Shown: one piece after another, positions 29,219-39,648 of the stretch | How positions within the stretch are numbered: the stretch's first letter is position 1 | How the letters are laid out: the number at the start of each line of letters is the position of its first letter | Notes under the pieces: generated by a model | Seen by the model: the letters and a program-made list of their open reading frames with translations, nothing else | Told to the model about the DNA's origin: nothing | The model's database searches: none | Made by a program: the position numbers and the translations under genes | Source of the DNA: Spraguea lophii | Taxonomy: Eukaryota > Microsporidia > Spragueidae | Reading direction: 5' to 3' | NCBI GenBank assembly: GCA_001887945.1 | Contig: LDOQ01000342.1 | Coordinates: 61,835-125,834, forward strand | Length of the DNA stretch: 64,000 nt

Positions 29219-29710
29219 TTTTTTTTACGAATGAAACTTTTATTTATCAAAGTTTCCTGGCCGGTTGCGGCCTACCATGGTCTGTGACCTTCGGTTCCTC
29301 GAGCGAAATTAAACTTGTACTAACTGGTTTCGCTACAGATATGCATTAATCTCATCTTACCTTATGCTCCAGAGTGTTAGGATTTTGCGTCTGGTGCACG
29401 TAGCCGCCCCCACTTTCAGCTCTTAAGGAATTCCCAGCCTCTTTCGTTGCATAGTATTGGCCGAGTCACTAATCAATACAGGGATTGCAACTACATCAGC
29501 TAAACACTACTTTAATCTAGTAGCGGGGCCGTCATACAAAGCACAGCTATGCTGCACTATCGAAACCTCACCCACTCAACAACCTTTTTCTTCTCTTCTG
29601 CGTTTATTATTATTTTTTTTTGTTTTGAAAATTTTTTTCTGGATGAGGGATTCAAACCCGCCAGGTTTGGGGTTTGGTTACCACCCCACGACCACTGGGC
29701 CAGGCGGGAC
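29219..29710 (-). mobile_element. Full-length tRNA-derived SINE, copy B
   Basis: This is a 492-bp element on the minus strand, nearly identical to copy A along its whole length (a few substitutions, for example gcctggcccag for gcttggcccag at the start). Its T-run (29219-29226) is the A-tail in inverted orientation. A 12-bp duplication, tatttttgaagt, lies at 29207-29218 and 29711-29722. A and B boxes are intact apart from a B-box A-for-G-strand change (ggtttgaatcc). The plus-strand open frame here is spurious. Confidence 0.9.
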
Positions 29711-29722
29711 TATTTTTGAAGT

Positions 29723-30215
29723 AATAATGAATATTAATTGTCCTAAAAGGAATATTAAATTTAAATAAGAAAGAATTTTAATTATTTTTAAGGGTTTTAA
29801 ACATTTTAGATTAAGTATATTTTTCACAAGATCAAAATTATGATCTTTGTGAAAAAATATTGTTAAATTACGTCAAAAGCACGTTGTTTAAATCCATATT
29901 TTTCTTTTTTTAAATAACCCTTTAACCATCGGTAGTTGTTTTTATTATTTAAGTGTTTATTTTTTGGTCCTAGAAAATTTTTTGAATGATTTATTTTATA
30001 ATGTTTATAATTTGGGTTTGAAGATCGTTATATATCCTCCTTAACAATCTATTATTATTAAACATTCTTTGACATGTTTCTTAATAGTGCACCTCTAAAA
30101 AATTTTGCATTTCTTGTAATTGTTACATCAAAAAGAAGAAGAATAGAAACATACTATTATTATGAAGATAATTAGTTTATCGATTATCGACCACTTCGAA
30201 TGTATTGTTATAACA
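29723..30215. other. Intergenic region
   Basis: About 490 bp, AT-rich, no gene. A short perfect inverted repeat (tttttcacaagatcaaaatt and atgatctttgtgaaaaa, about 29819-29858) could form a hairpin. Confidence 0.4.
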
Positions 30216-30873
30216 ATGACTGAAATGCTTCCTGAAAAATAAGAAAATGTAGAAGAGGCGCTGGTTAAACTTTTAAATCAGTTAAATTTCAATTATAACA
30301 TGACTACAGATAAAATTTATTGTTTAGACAGTCAAGAAGAAACTTTTATAGCAACGTACTTATTTATGAAGCAAGGGAATGATTGTAGTTCTATTGAAAA
30401 AAAGATAATAGAAATATTTACAAATCTTAAATTTGATATACAGAAAGAGATCACTATTGGTAACGATGAAAGTGAAGAAATTGGACGTTTTAAACACTGA
30501 AAATTATATTAACAGTAAAACTTTAATTCGAAAAAGTAACCAATTTATATGGTAATATATATATGATACCGGATTACATGATAAAAGATATATAATTGAA
30601 CAATTTTTTAGTAAAGTTATTTTTCAATCGATAATCGAAGAAATCAATAAATATCTAAGAATTGAAAAATATGGTTTAACCTTATATAATCAATTAAGAG
30701 AATATTTAACTAATAGATTTGGAGAAAATTTAGATTTAAGTAATTTATTCGAATACTTTGATGATAAAAATCATTTTCAAATAAATGATGAATATGCTCG
30801 TAAACTTTTAAAGTCGATGGAATACATTTGTATAGAAACGAATAATGAAAATAGATCGACAACGGTAAGATGA
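30216..30873 (+). pseudogene. Decayed protein-coding gene of unknown family
   Basis: Coding-like sequence spans 30216-30873 in two frames. The first frame (ATG at 30216) has an in-frame stop at 30240, then 80 good codons to 30500 (VEEALVKLLNQLNF, then MTTDKIYCLDSQEETFIATY). About 30480 the coding frame shifts; the next frame (NTENYINSKTLIRKSNQFIW, stop, YDTGLHDKRYIIEQFFSKV and onward) continues with one stop to 30873. The amphipathic, charged character persists through the shift, which argues for one original gene. I do not recognise the family; it may be a lineage-specific gene or part of a transposon. The following 370 bp hold nothing clear. Confidence 0.5.
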
Positions 30874-31249
30874 AACAGGATGGTTTTAAAAAATATGTAC
30901 AACATTACGATTTTCATATAATATTCCAATGTTTCAGGGTATGTTTGCATTAATCGAACGAAAAATTTTTATTTGTTACAAGTCAAGTTAGAATAAAATA
31001 TAAAAAAAAAATTTAACATAATTAAATCGATAAAACTAGACTAGCGGACATATTATTAATTTGAAATTGTCCTGATTCTTTCTAATTTGATTAGAATAAG
31101 TGTCGAGAGCAATAAGAATATATTTATAATAGTCGAATAAAGTATTTTAATTTTCATAAAATAAAAGTAAAATATTCGTTCAAAAACAATTACAGTCGAG
31201 ATAATCCACCTTTAAAAGAGGTATGCATTAACAATTTAAGTATTTCGAG

Positions 31250-31990
31250 TCAATTTGAAGTATATATAAGCATGAGGGTTTCTCTATTATTGCATTGTAT
31301 TTGAAATAATATCCCAAACATATGTTTCCTTCCGTTTAAAGAGATGGGAATGATAGTTTGCGTAACAGGTAGTTGTTTATTAGTTAAGAACATGGGTTTA
31401 AGTGATTGTTTGTTTTTATATCGTAAAACAATTTGAAAGGTGTCAAGCTTTGTTTTTTTTCTTATTAGTGTGCCATGAAATATTCCAATACAATCAACTT
31501 TCATTATAAAGAACAAAATGTTTCACAAAAAGTCATGACCATTATTAAGTAATAATAAGCAAACAAATTTTCAACTTTTATTATTACGAATAAAATAATC
31601 TGATATTTTCCCCGATTTTCATATTATTTCTGCTTTTTTCTCATTAATCTATCACTTGATATTTCTGAAGTATCATTTTTTTCGAATTTTATTAAAATAA
31701 TTAATTAACCTATTTTGGGATATATATATGAATGTTAAAAATATTGGAAATCATATTATTAACTTCATTTTCACCTTTTTCATTAGTGAATATTGTTTTA
31801 ATAAATTAATTTTTTTTTCTAGCTTTTTTAATTTTTCTCGTAATTTTTTAATAAAAAGCATTACTTCCCGCCTTTTTTTAATTGTTAATCTTATTATTAT
31901 GAAATTTTTATTTATTTGTCATTTTTTTGAAGAGATAAATTTTTTCTGTTCATTATTAAATAAAAATAAAAAAAAATCAATTATATATGG
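31250..31990 (-). pseudogene. Possible coding remnants on the minus strand
   Basis: An 88-codon open frame (31250-31516) with a mixed amino-acid content and no start signal is followed upstream, after stops, by coiled-coil-like stretches (KKLREKLKKLEKKINLLKQY, about 31780-31880, and NDTSEISSDRLMRKKQK, about 31635-31685). The pieces are in different frames. They may be one broken gene or unrelated remnants. No family recognised. Confidence 0.25.
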
Positions 31991-32864
31991 TTAATAAAAA
32001 TTACAGAAAATGTAGAAAAATTATTCAATTCTATTTTTTTCTCTTATATATGTCTTTCTAATTTTTTTTCTAAATTAACCATGTTCATTATTGCAAAGAT
32101 TCATTGTAAATTAATCATATTAGATAATAAATATTTATTTACATCATTAATAATCATCATACGGCTATAACTTATTATTTTATTTATTTTATTAATATAA
32201 CGAATTATACAAAAACAGTTTATTTTCTTAATATATTTTTAAAAAGTGATCCAATTTCTCGTGTGTATCAAAACAAAAATTAAAATGTCAAGAGCCAAAG
32301 TCCATGGACCATAGTAAGCTTTAACTAATTGGGCATTTCTATAATTAAAAGTCACATTAAAAAATTTAAATGATAAAGATTATTTTTTAATTACTTATGG
32401 TTGAGAGAAATAAAGAAAATTATAGATAAATTATATCCAAATGAATATAACAATATCTTAAAATCTAAGATCAATAATGAAGATAAATGATACAAAACAA
32501 TTGTTGTTATATTGCAGATGTTTATTTAATAAACGAAGAAATATGCATATGTAATGACAATACTTATAAAAACATCATTTTTGAAAAAATATAAAACATT
32601 AAATAACATTACAACTAAAGATAATCGTGTTAATCTTAATTCATTTTCTAAATAAACAATAGCAATTCTTTATCGACTGTTTCAAAAACCTTGATAAACA
32701 ACTCACATACTACAATATTGCATTTATATACATTAAAATATCCTTATAAAAACAATTTGAAATATTTGATTTATAATATATATTATAAATTATTGTTAAA
32801 CTTGATGTACTTTCTACAAATATATATTTTTATCTTTATAAAAATATATTTAAACACTTCCCCA
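31991..32864. other. Intergenic region with SINE fragment H
   Basis: About 870 bp without a gene. A SINE 3' fragment lies at 32270-32360. The region ends at the TTCCCC start signal of the RPA3-like gene. A longer open frame overlapping that gene upstream from 32691 is ignored because it is low-complexity and lacks a start signal. Confidence 0.5.
32270..32360 (+). mobile_element. Degenerate 3' fragment of SINE, copy H
   Basis: The end of the element is recognisable: agagccaaagtccatggacc followed by atagtaagctttaactaa aligns with the consensus ...gaggaaccgaaggtcacagaccatggtaggccgc. It ends near an A-run. The 5' part is missing, as expected for truncation on insertion or later loss. Confidence 0.6.
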
Positions 32865-33116
32865 ATGTTTACACGCTTAGAAAATATAAAAAACAAAAAA
32901 GAGATATATTCATTTGGAAAAATAATATTAAAAAGAAAAAATTATTATGTCCTTGAAGAAAATAGAAGCAAAGTAATTTTAAAATCTATAAAACCACTTA
33001 TAGAAAATAGATATATAAGATTTTATGGAATAAAAAATAGTAAATATATAAATGTTATATTTTCTGAAGAATTGAATATCGATATAAATTTATTAAAAAA
33101 AATAAATAATAAATAA
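32865..33116 (+). CDS. Small OB-fold protein, RPA3-like
   Basis: The ATG at 32865 is preceded directly by ACTTCCCCA, which picks it over the longer frame from 32691. The 83-residue product has the strand pattern of an OB fold (YSFGKIILKRKNYYVLEE, KVILKSI, YIRFYGIK, YINVIFSEEL) and ends with DINLLKKI. That resembles the closing helix of RPA3, the smallest subunit of replication protein A that helps trimerise the ssDNA-binding complex. Length is slightly under the family's 110-120 residues. The call is by pattern only; other single-OB proteins are possible. Confidence 0.5.
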   Translation: MFTRLENIKNKKEIYSFGKIILKRKNYYVLEENRSKVILKSIKPLIENRYIRFYGIKNSKYINVIFSEELNIDINLLKKINNK

Positions 33117-33597
33117 ATTATTATTAAAATGTAGATAATAAATAATGATAGATAATAGATTATTACCAAATAAACAATAAATAAATTATTATTAGAAAAT
33201 ATAACAACATTATTATTAGAATTTAAATAATATTAATGGTTGATAATATTATTACATACCATAATTTTAAAACCTTATTTTAATATGTATTTTATTTGAT
33301 CTTTGCGATGAAAAATATACTTCATAATAATTATGTTTATTTGTTATCTTATTAAAAACAATGTTTAAAACATTGTCTTATTAAAATAGTTGTATATATT
33401 ACAGTTTCATATTCTTATAAAATTTATCGCCTATCAATTACCATAAAAAAATGAAATTGCATATTATTCTCTTTCTTTACCTACAACAACACTGGAACCA
33501 CCAATAATATTTTTACGATATAAGTTATCTATAAAACATAAGTTACAACCCTTTTGAAACTGTTATTGACTATAAATATAATTTTTATCCCCTTGGT
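33117..33597. other. Intergenic region
   Basis: About 480 bp, no gene. Simple repeats of taataaataaattattatta type occur near 33110-33200. The ATCCCC start signal of PTPA lies at its right end. Confidence 0.5.
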
Positions 33598-34521
33598 ATG
33601 GATACACAAGAAGAGTTAGATAAAAGATTTTTGAAGACCAAAGCTTATAAAAAGATAAGATTCGTTTTTGAAAGATTTTTAGGTAAAATAGAAAAAACGG
33701 GTGGTTTCGGGGTCATAGGTTCAAACACACTAGTTATGAGACTCCTTGCGAAAACAGAAAAATTGATGGATAGTGTGGAATTAGAGTCTGGCGGAAATAA
33801 GGTTGGAAATATGGGTGCTCTTAAATTTTTAAAAAAACTGAAAAAGTTATGTCCTAATGTATATTTTTTAAATTCATTTGGTAGTAAAAGATTAGATTAT
33901 GGGACTGGTCATGAATTGAACTTTTTCGCATTTTTAGTTTGTTTAAAGTTTAAAATGAAATTAGATATACATGAAATAGATGGATGCCTTATAGAATATT
34001 TTAGAATTATAAGAAAATATTTACTGAAATTTCATTTAGAACCGGCAGGATCACACGGTGCCTGGGGTTATTGTGATTATCAGATTTTTCCTTTTCTTAT
34101 AGGTGCCCTCCAAAATTTTAATGAAGAAAGAACACTAGGACAAAAATATGGGCCTATTTTAGAATCCCACTCCATCAACCCCGGACTTAATATTGTCCCC
34201 AATACAGAAGATGAAATGTATAATTCACTTAGCTTTATTGCTTTTCAAAAAACAAAAATTAATAAAATAAAATTCAAAAATCATTCACCAATGTTATACG
34301 CTCTAAAAGATAAAACCTGGGAAGACATTGTAGAAACATTAACTAGGTATTTAGAAGATAAAGTATTTGGAAAATACGTTGTAATGCAACATTTCGCATT
34401 TACATATACATTATCTAAATATGAAGTACCACCAGTAGATTCTTCTGATGATGACATACCTCATTATGCTACATTTAAAGTAAATCATGGTTCCCGCAAT
34501 GAGATATCTAAAAGATATTAA
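33598..34521 (+). CDS. RRD1: PP2A phosphatase activator PTPA
   Basis: This is a peptidyl-prolyl isomerase-like activator that helps load and activate protein phosphatase 2A in the cytosol and nucleus. The 307-residue protein carries the family's conserved blocks: RLDYGTGHELNFFAFL (DYGTGHE at residues 100-106), EPAGSHGAWGYCDYQIFPFL (EPAGSHG at 148-154), then MYNSLSFIAF and HSPMLYAL. The C-terminal KYVVMQHFAFTYTL matches the family's QHF-x-F-G/T segment. The length is normal for the family. The start follows ATCCCCTTGGT. There are two paralogs in yeast (RRD1, RRD2); I cannot assign one. Confidence 0.93.
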   Translation: MDTQEELDKRFLKTKAYKKIRFVFERFLGKIEKTGGFGVIGSNTLVMRLLAKTEKLMDSVELESGGNKVGNMGALKFLKKLKKLCPNVYFLNSFGSKRLDYGTGHELNFFAFLVCLKFKMKLDIHEIDGCLIEYFRIIRKYLLKFHLEPAGSHGAWGYCDYQIFPFLIGALQNFNEERTLGQKYGPILESHSINPGLNIVPNTEDEMYNSLSFIAFQKTKINKIKFKNHSPMLYALKDKTWEDIVETLTRYLEDKVFGKYVVMQHFAFTYTLSKYEVPPVDSSDDDIPHYATFKVNHGSRNEISKRY

Positions 34522-34918
34522 GCTTGCGTAGTAAAATATAAATAGACAAGAATGTGGATTCTACTCTATGATGTAACGAAATATTATTAAAGTATTTTTT
34601 AATATTGTTTTTCTTTTAATGATAATATTAAAAATATGTTAATCATTTTCTGATATATATTTTTATATTTTCATATATTTTATTCTTTTATAATATATAT
34701 GATTTTGTAAGGATAAATATATATATAACTTTGTTATTATTATTCTTTTATAATATAAATATAGCTTAGTAATATGTCATTAGAATCGTTATTTATTTTT
34801 GGGTAAAAATAATAAAACTCAAAAAAAGAAAATATTACTAAGTTATACTACGTCCCCTTAAAATAAAATATTATTAATATTTAAAAAAATAAAATAAAAT
34901 ATTTTCCAATTATATTTT
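34522..34918. other. Convergent intergenic region
   Basis: About 400 bp between the 3' ends of PTPA and the proteasome gene. It holds two similar stretches of tattcttttataatatata type (about 34680 and 34737), but no gene. Confidence 0.5.
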
Positions 34919-35608
34919 TTAATCTTTTCTTAAATCGTATACCATTCTTTCCATACCACTTCTCTCCACAACAATTATTTCCAAATAATCTCCAGTTTTT
35001 ACATCTCTCTCAGCCGCTGCATTAAAAGAACTTCTTACAATTTCTATAGCTTTATTTTTATCAATATCCAACAAACTAGGATCTACTTCTTTATTCCAAT
35101 TTCTCTTATTAATTAATGAATCCAGTAATGGTTGGATCATACTGGCTGCTGATCCATCTACTCTACATTTATTTAATGAATATGAACCTATGCAATCAAA
35201 AGAATACAAAAGAAATTCATCACTCGTTTTTTCATATCCACCTAAAGAACAAAATACATAATAAGGAAAAAATCTTCTGGTATATAATATATTGAACAAT
35301 AAATGTGCTGCACTACTTATTTTCATAGGACCATTTCTTTGTTCATAAACAATTATTTCGTATTTTAATCTTTGAAAAACCTCATAGACATCAGCATAAA
35401 ATCCTGTACCACAAAATATTATATTTTTGTACCTAAATATTTTACTGGATTCCCTACTGTTTATCAACGAACCAGTACTATGTCTTGTATCAGCACTAAA
35501 TACAAGACAGTTATCAAGGGATAGACATAATGTAGTACCTGTATTATTGTCATATACATCCTCCTCTTTTACTTCATGTGAAATGAATAAATCCTTTTCT
35601 ACCAGCAT
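34919..35608 (-). CDS. PRE7: 20S proteasome subunit beta-6 (PRE7)
   Basis: This is a non-catalytic beta-ring subunit of the 20S proteasome. The start is set at the ATG at 35608, since CCC sits directly before it (between two ATGs, ATG-CCC-ATG); this yields 229 residues. The beta-subunit fold opens at NNTGTTLCLSLDN with DTRHSTGSLINSRESSKIF. The subunit-specific signatures of beta-6 follow: LYTRRFFPYYVFCSLGGYE, YSFDCIGSYSLNKCRVDGSAASMIQPLLDS and AAERDVKTGDYLEIIVV. The RRFFPYYVF and SAASMIQP blocks distinguish it from the other beta subunits. No processing to a catalytic Thr1 is expected. Upstream in-frame codons to 35674 are probably untranslated. Confidence 0.93.
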   Translation of the reverse strand: MLVEKDLFISHEVKEEDVYDNNTGTTLCLSLDNCLVFSADTRHSTGSLINSRESSKIFRYKNIIFCGTGFYADVYEVFQRLKYEIIVYEQRNGPMKISSAAHLLFNILYTRRFFPYYVFCSLGGYEKTSDEFLLYSFDCIGSYSLNKCRVDGSAASMIQPLLDSLINKRNWNKEVDPSLLDIDKNKAIEIVRSSFNAAAERDVKTGDYLEIIVVERSGMERMVYDLRKD

Positions 35609-35989
35609 GGGCATAAAAGAATGTTTGTTTTTTAATAAAAATAAAAATATCACTGGATTATAATTCTTTATCATTTAAAATGAAGATAACAATAATATCC
35701 TTTAAAATATATTTGAGATCTTTAAAAAAGAGACCTTATTAACATAAAAGCAATACGAAAAATAAATAATATATTTAGGTTGAAAGTAATGAAAAATAAA
35801 ATAATAAAGAAACAATTAAATAAAAGCTGGATAATTCTTAAAATTATCTGATAGAAATATAATGCTTATTTAATTTTCTTATTTAAATATTCAGCAACAC
35901 TTTTTTCCTTTATATCAATTATCTATGATTTATAATATCTTAATAACATTCCATTATATAATTTTTAAAACACAACAATTTTATTATAC
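35609..35989. other. Intergenic region
   Basis: About 380 bp, AT-rich, with no recognisable content between proteasome beta-6 and the next minus-strand gene. Confidence 0.5.
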
Positions 35990-36199
35990 CTACCATTCCA
36001 TATTATTTTTATTCTTAAATCTTTTTAATAAATCTCTAAAATTTCTTTTCTTCATTTCCTTTGTAAATATTTTCTTAGCATAATCTTCATCATACAATTT
36101 ATCAGAATATTCTAAATCATCAGATAATATAATACCTAAAAGAAAATATAAATTATCTTTAGATATATTTTTTAATATTGATAATCTTCTATTTTTCAT
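35990..36199 (-). CDS. Small basic orphan protein (69 aa)
   Basis: I do not recognise it. TTACCCAT directly precedes the ATG, so the gene is likely real despite its size. It is Lys/Arg-rich and helical (ILKNISKDNLYFLLGIILSDD, then KKIFTKEMKKRNFRDLLKRFKNK). No signal peptide or membrane segment. It could be a small ribosome- or RNA-associated protein, but nothing in it proves this. Confidence 0.6.
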   Translation of the reverse strand: MKNRRLSILKNISKDNLYFLLGIILSDDLEYSDKLYDEDYAKKIFTKEMKKRNFRDLLKRFKNKNNMEW

Positions 36200-36643
36200 A
36201 TGGGTAAATAAATATAAAAGAAAGAATAAATAAAAATATATATATTATCGTCATACATTATATACATATTAATATTATTATTTTCCCATATGCATGGGAA
36301 TTGATAACAAATTAATTAAAGACATTATTAATTATAACAGTTATAATTTATTATTTCTTTAGTTAACTTATTGTTAGTGATTGTATGTGTAAGATAAAAT
36401 GATATTAATAATTTATATTTGGTTATACAAAAGTAAATATAAATGTATAAGAATATAAAATTATATTCATTTTATTATTTATTATCATAAACTGTATCCA
36501 TTTTATTATTTATTATTGTAAATTATATTTCACGTATAACAACGTAGGAAATAATAAATATTTAGTTAATAATACATTTATTTCTTATACCGTTATCCAA
36601 CAATTAAAATTAAATAATATAAATTTTTTAATAGAAATAAATT
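36200..36643. other. Intergenic region
   Basis: About 440 bp. Contains a near-palindromic cccatatgcatggg (36289-36302) that places a CCC before an ATG on both strands, but the reading frames stop after a few codons. Nothing else seen. Confidence 0.4.
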
Positions 36644-37147
36644 TTATTCTTTTACTTCTACCACATCTCCTTCCTTAATATTATGTTCTCTCTTTACTGC
36701 TATTACTTCTATGTGGGATGGTGATTTATTGTATGGTTTTATTCTTCCGAATGCACCATGTTTTCTTCCGTATATCTTTGGGGCCTGATTGACTTGTATG
36801 TGTTTAATAACTAATTCACTGGTTCCTAATCCTTTCTTTTCTGCTTCTACCAAAAGATCTTCTAACATTTTTTTTACGAATGCTACTGATTTTACAGGCC
36901 ATTTTCCTTTATCAGTACCAAATTCCTTGGCTTGTGGTGTTCTACCGCATTTCTTGGCAAATCTGAATACAGGGATGCATTTTTTGAAACGGAGTACATC
37001 ATTGAGATAGGCTATGGCTTTGTTAAGTTCCATAGTTTTTATGATGTTGCAAACTTCTCGTGTGTTTTTGAATTTTATTTTTATGTTGTTGTATTGAGAA
37101 CGAACACTGGTTGCTTCTGAGATATCGCATGAATATTTGTGTGCCAT
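36644..37147 (-). CDS. Large-subunit ribosomal protein uL22 (eukaryotic L17)
   Basis: This protein lines the polypeptide exit tunnel of the 60S subunit. The 167-residue product matches eukaryotic L17/uL22 throughout: KIKFKNTREVCNIIKTMELNKAIAYLNDVL, the CIPVFRFAKKCGRTPQAKEF block, KGKWPVKSVAFVKKML, and the beta-hairpin region IKHIQVNQAPKIYGRKHGAFGRIKPYNKSPSHIEVI. The C-terminus is shorter than in animals. The start follows CTACCCTTATT. Unlike eL37 in this window, it has no intron near its start. Confidence 0.95.
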   Translation of the reverse strand: MAHKYSCDISEATSVRSQYNNIKIKFKNTREVCNIIKTMELNKAIAYLNDVLRFKKCIPVFRFAKKCGRTPQAKEFGTDKGKWPVKSVAFVKKMLEDLLVEAEKKGLGTSELVIKHIQVNQAPKIYGRKHGAFGRIKPYNKSPSHIEVIAVKREHNIKEGDVVEVKE

Positions 37148-38316
37148 AATAAGGGTAGAAAAAAATATTTATTATTTTTTTTAAAAAAAATAAATTTTTG
37201 AAAATATAATTCAATTGAAAAATAATATTTACTATTGTTAATTTAATAAGATATTCGTATGTTTATTACAGTAATATCCACAGTAATTATAAATACAATC
37301 AGGATAGTATTAATATTCTATTTTGAATGGTGCAATTATTTTAGTTTGAATAATATATTGCTATTTCGTTTTAAAAGAAATAACGATAATTTTTTAAACA
37401 AAAAGTTGTTAAAATTATTTTTTTGTAGTGGTCTTCTTTTCCATTCCTTTTTTAATTAGATTTTTTTTGAATATACATCAAAAACTCTTGTTTTTAAGCA
37501 TTTATCAAAAATTTTAAATTGTTTTAGTTATAGATAAACTTTTTGTTATAAATATATTTACAGAGATGAGTAGATAATTAAATCAATTTAATATGTTGTT
37601 ATATATACTTCATAAATTATTTTTTTCTAAAAAATATAAAATATTATTCATGGAAATGTTTTCATAAAAATATTATCGTATAATGTTTCATCTTTTTTTA
37701 AAGTTAATATTTTTGTGTTTATTTTATTTTCCATCTTTTTTTATCGGATTTTTCTTTGAATTTTCGAAAAAAAATAAAAATATTTAATTTCTAATCGAAT
37801 ATTTTACCTGTTGATATTAATAATCATATATAAACTTTCTATAATATCCATTTAAATCTTAATTGAAATCTTATTAAACCAGATATTAATTTAATGTTAC
37901 AATTTATCTTCATTCGTGGGGGATTATTATTCTTTCTCTTCTTTCGAAAGAATATATATTTTTATATCACCACTCATCTTTTCTCTATCCTGTTTTAATT
38001 TTTGTAAGTCTTTTAAAAAATTATTCCTTCTTTAATACTAGTAGCATTTGATATAGAAGGAACTATTTCTGCTGTATTTTTCATCATTATTATTTTTTTT
38101 AATTTCTCGGTATTAATTTTTTTATTTTTTCTTGTATTATCTATCGTATTTATGTTTATTTTATTTGTAAAATTTTCTATGATAATATTTTATTTTTTTC
38201 TAAAATCGAAAGAAGAATCCTATATAAATAAAAACCCCAATTAATATTTTTAATAGGTATTTATAGAATAATATTTTTTTGATAATAAATATAAGAAAAA
38301 AAAATAAAAAGGCCAT
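37148..38316. other. Intergenic region with a small coding remnant
   Basis: About 1.17 kb between divergent uL22 and the ubiquitin protease. Apart from the remnant at 37927-38180 I see no gene; a 66-codon plus-strand frame near 37259 looks like chance. Confidence 0.45.
37927..38180 (-). pseudogene. Small frameshifted coding remnant
   Basis: On the minus strand one frame stays open from about 38174 (TIDNTRKNKKINTEKLKKII, then MMKNTAEIVPSISNATSIKEG). At a T6 run it breaks; the next frame reads KDLQKLKQDREKMSGDIKIY-ILSKEEKE before a double stop at 37924-37929. The amphipathic character continues across the shift. Family unknown; a sequencing error in the T-run is the other explanation. Confidence 0.3.
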
Positions 38317-39648
38317 ATGATCAGAAAAAAGAATTTATTAATTGCATTTATTATTATATCTTTACTTTTCGTAATATTATTTACTAAAGAAAAACTAGAA
38401 AATAGGAAAGCATCCAAGAAAAGCAACATAGATTATTCGTTAACCAATATTTCATACAAAAAGGAACAAAATCCTATATGTATCAATTTGAACAACTCAC
38501 AATATAAAAAATTAGAATATTTAGATATTTATGATAGAGGTAAAGAAGATTGTTTTAAAGATCATTGGTCAGATAGCAATGGAACCAAACCACATAAATA
38601 TAATCTAGAAAATAAAAAAATTGTTTCTCAACAAAATAAAATTGAATTATGTAACTTACAATTTCCTGATAACTATAAAATCAGTACGCATTCTTATTTA
38701 TACAGAAAAAACATAAGACGTATTCGTTTGCAATTTGTTATTACAGTTGATAATAGTTTAGATACTCAAACTCTCAGAAAACCAGATATAGATGGAAAAA
38801 TATATGAAAACCTTATAGAAGAAAATTCAAATGATATTGTTTCATTATACAATGAAATTCCTAAATGTTCATTATTACAAAACAAGACAGGAATATGTTA
38901 TTTGAATTCTGCAATACAGGCTATATTTCGTTGTGAAAGTATTTTATATTTTCTTGAAAATGTATTTGACATAAATAGTGTTGAACATAACCTTAAAAAC
39001 ATCTTTTCATTAATGTGTCTTGGAAATAAACATCAATATTATTTTGTACATTATTATTCGAATATTTTTTATTATACAGGGTATGATTTTTGTATAAACA
39101 ATAAAGGGGGATCTACTATTGAAATTCTTATAAGGATTTTTACAAATATATTTTTATCCCGTGTAGCAAAACAAACACTGGAAGAAGTTTTTTATAGTAA
39201 TTTCAAAAAATTTATACTTTCTATTACAGATGTGAAAATTAGAAGTTATATAAAAAAAATATTTCAGGACAGCACACTCCCTTTATTTTACGAGTGCACA
39301 TTGAATAAAAATCAAATAATAGATATAGTTACATTGGAAATGGAACAGTCAAGACATCCTGCGAATATTATTCCAATATATATTAATGATAATCCCAACA
39401 TAAATTTTTCAGAATCAGATTGGATCGATTTACAACAAGAAATAAGAACAAACAATTTGGTTTATGAATTAAAATCTGTAACGTTCAAGTTCGAAAAAAA
39501 TAACGAGGGCCATGCTATAGCTTATGTAAAAGGTAAAACAGAATGGGAATTTGCAGACGACAATATTTACGATCCTAATCACAAATCAGACTACATTAAC
39601 TATCATGTTAATTTACTTCTTTTTGAAAAAGTTCAACTTAAAAAATAG
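38317..39648 (+). CDS. Membrane-anchored or secreted ubiquitin-specific protease (USP/peptidase C19)
   Basis: This 443-residue protein has an N-terminal hydrophobic segment (residues 7-22, NLLIAFIIISLLFVIL) after three basic residues: a signal anchor or signal peptide. The USP catalytic domain follows from about 180. Its Cys box is LLQNKTGICYLNSAIQAIF with the nucleophile C194. Its His box is GHAIAYVKGKTEWEFADDNI with H399 and the downstream acidic residues D414/D415 near the usual Asp/Asn. The fingers and palm are short, and no zinc site is seen. The usual role is to remove ubiquitin from cytosolic proteins; an N-terminal membrane segment suggests an ER, surface or exported position. The start follows GGCCAT rather than a C-run. 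Confidence 0.8.
   Translation: MIRKKNLLIAFIIISLLFVILFTKEKLENRKASKKSNIDYSLTNISYKKEQNPICINLNNSQYKKLEYLDIYDRGKEDCFKDHWSDSNGTKPHKYNLENKKIVSQQNKIELCNLQFPDNYKISTHSYLYRKNIRRIRLQFVITVDNSLDTQTLRKPDIDGKIYENLIEENSNDIVSLYNEIPKCSLLQNKTGICYLNSAIQAIFRCESILYFLENVFDINSVEHNLKNIFSLMCLGNKHQYYFVHYYSNIFYYTGYDFCINNKGGSTIEILIRIFTNIFLSRVAKQTLEEVFYSNFKKFILSITDVKIRSYIKKIFQDSTLPLFYECTLNKNQIIDIVTLEMEQSRHPANIIPIYINDNPNINFSESDWIDLQQEIRTNNLVYELKSVTFKFEKNNEGHAIAYVKGKTEWEFADDNIYDPNHKSDYINYHVNLLLFEKVQLKK

Noticed and set aside
31728..31994. An 88-codon Phe/Ile/Asn-rich plus-strand frame
   Set aside because: The complementary strand reads like a coiled coil, so this is probably the antisense shadow of a decayed gene.
36289..36302. 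cccatatgcatggg, a C-run before ATG on both strands
   Set aside because: The frames after each ATG stop after 4 to 22 codons and no intron pattern rescues them.
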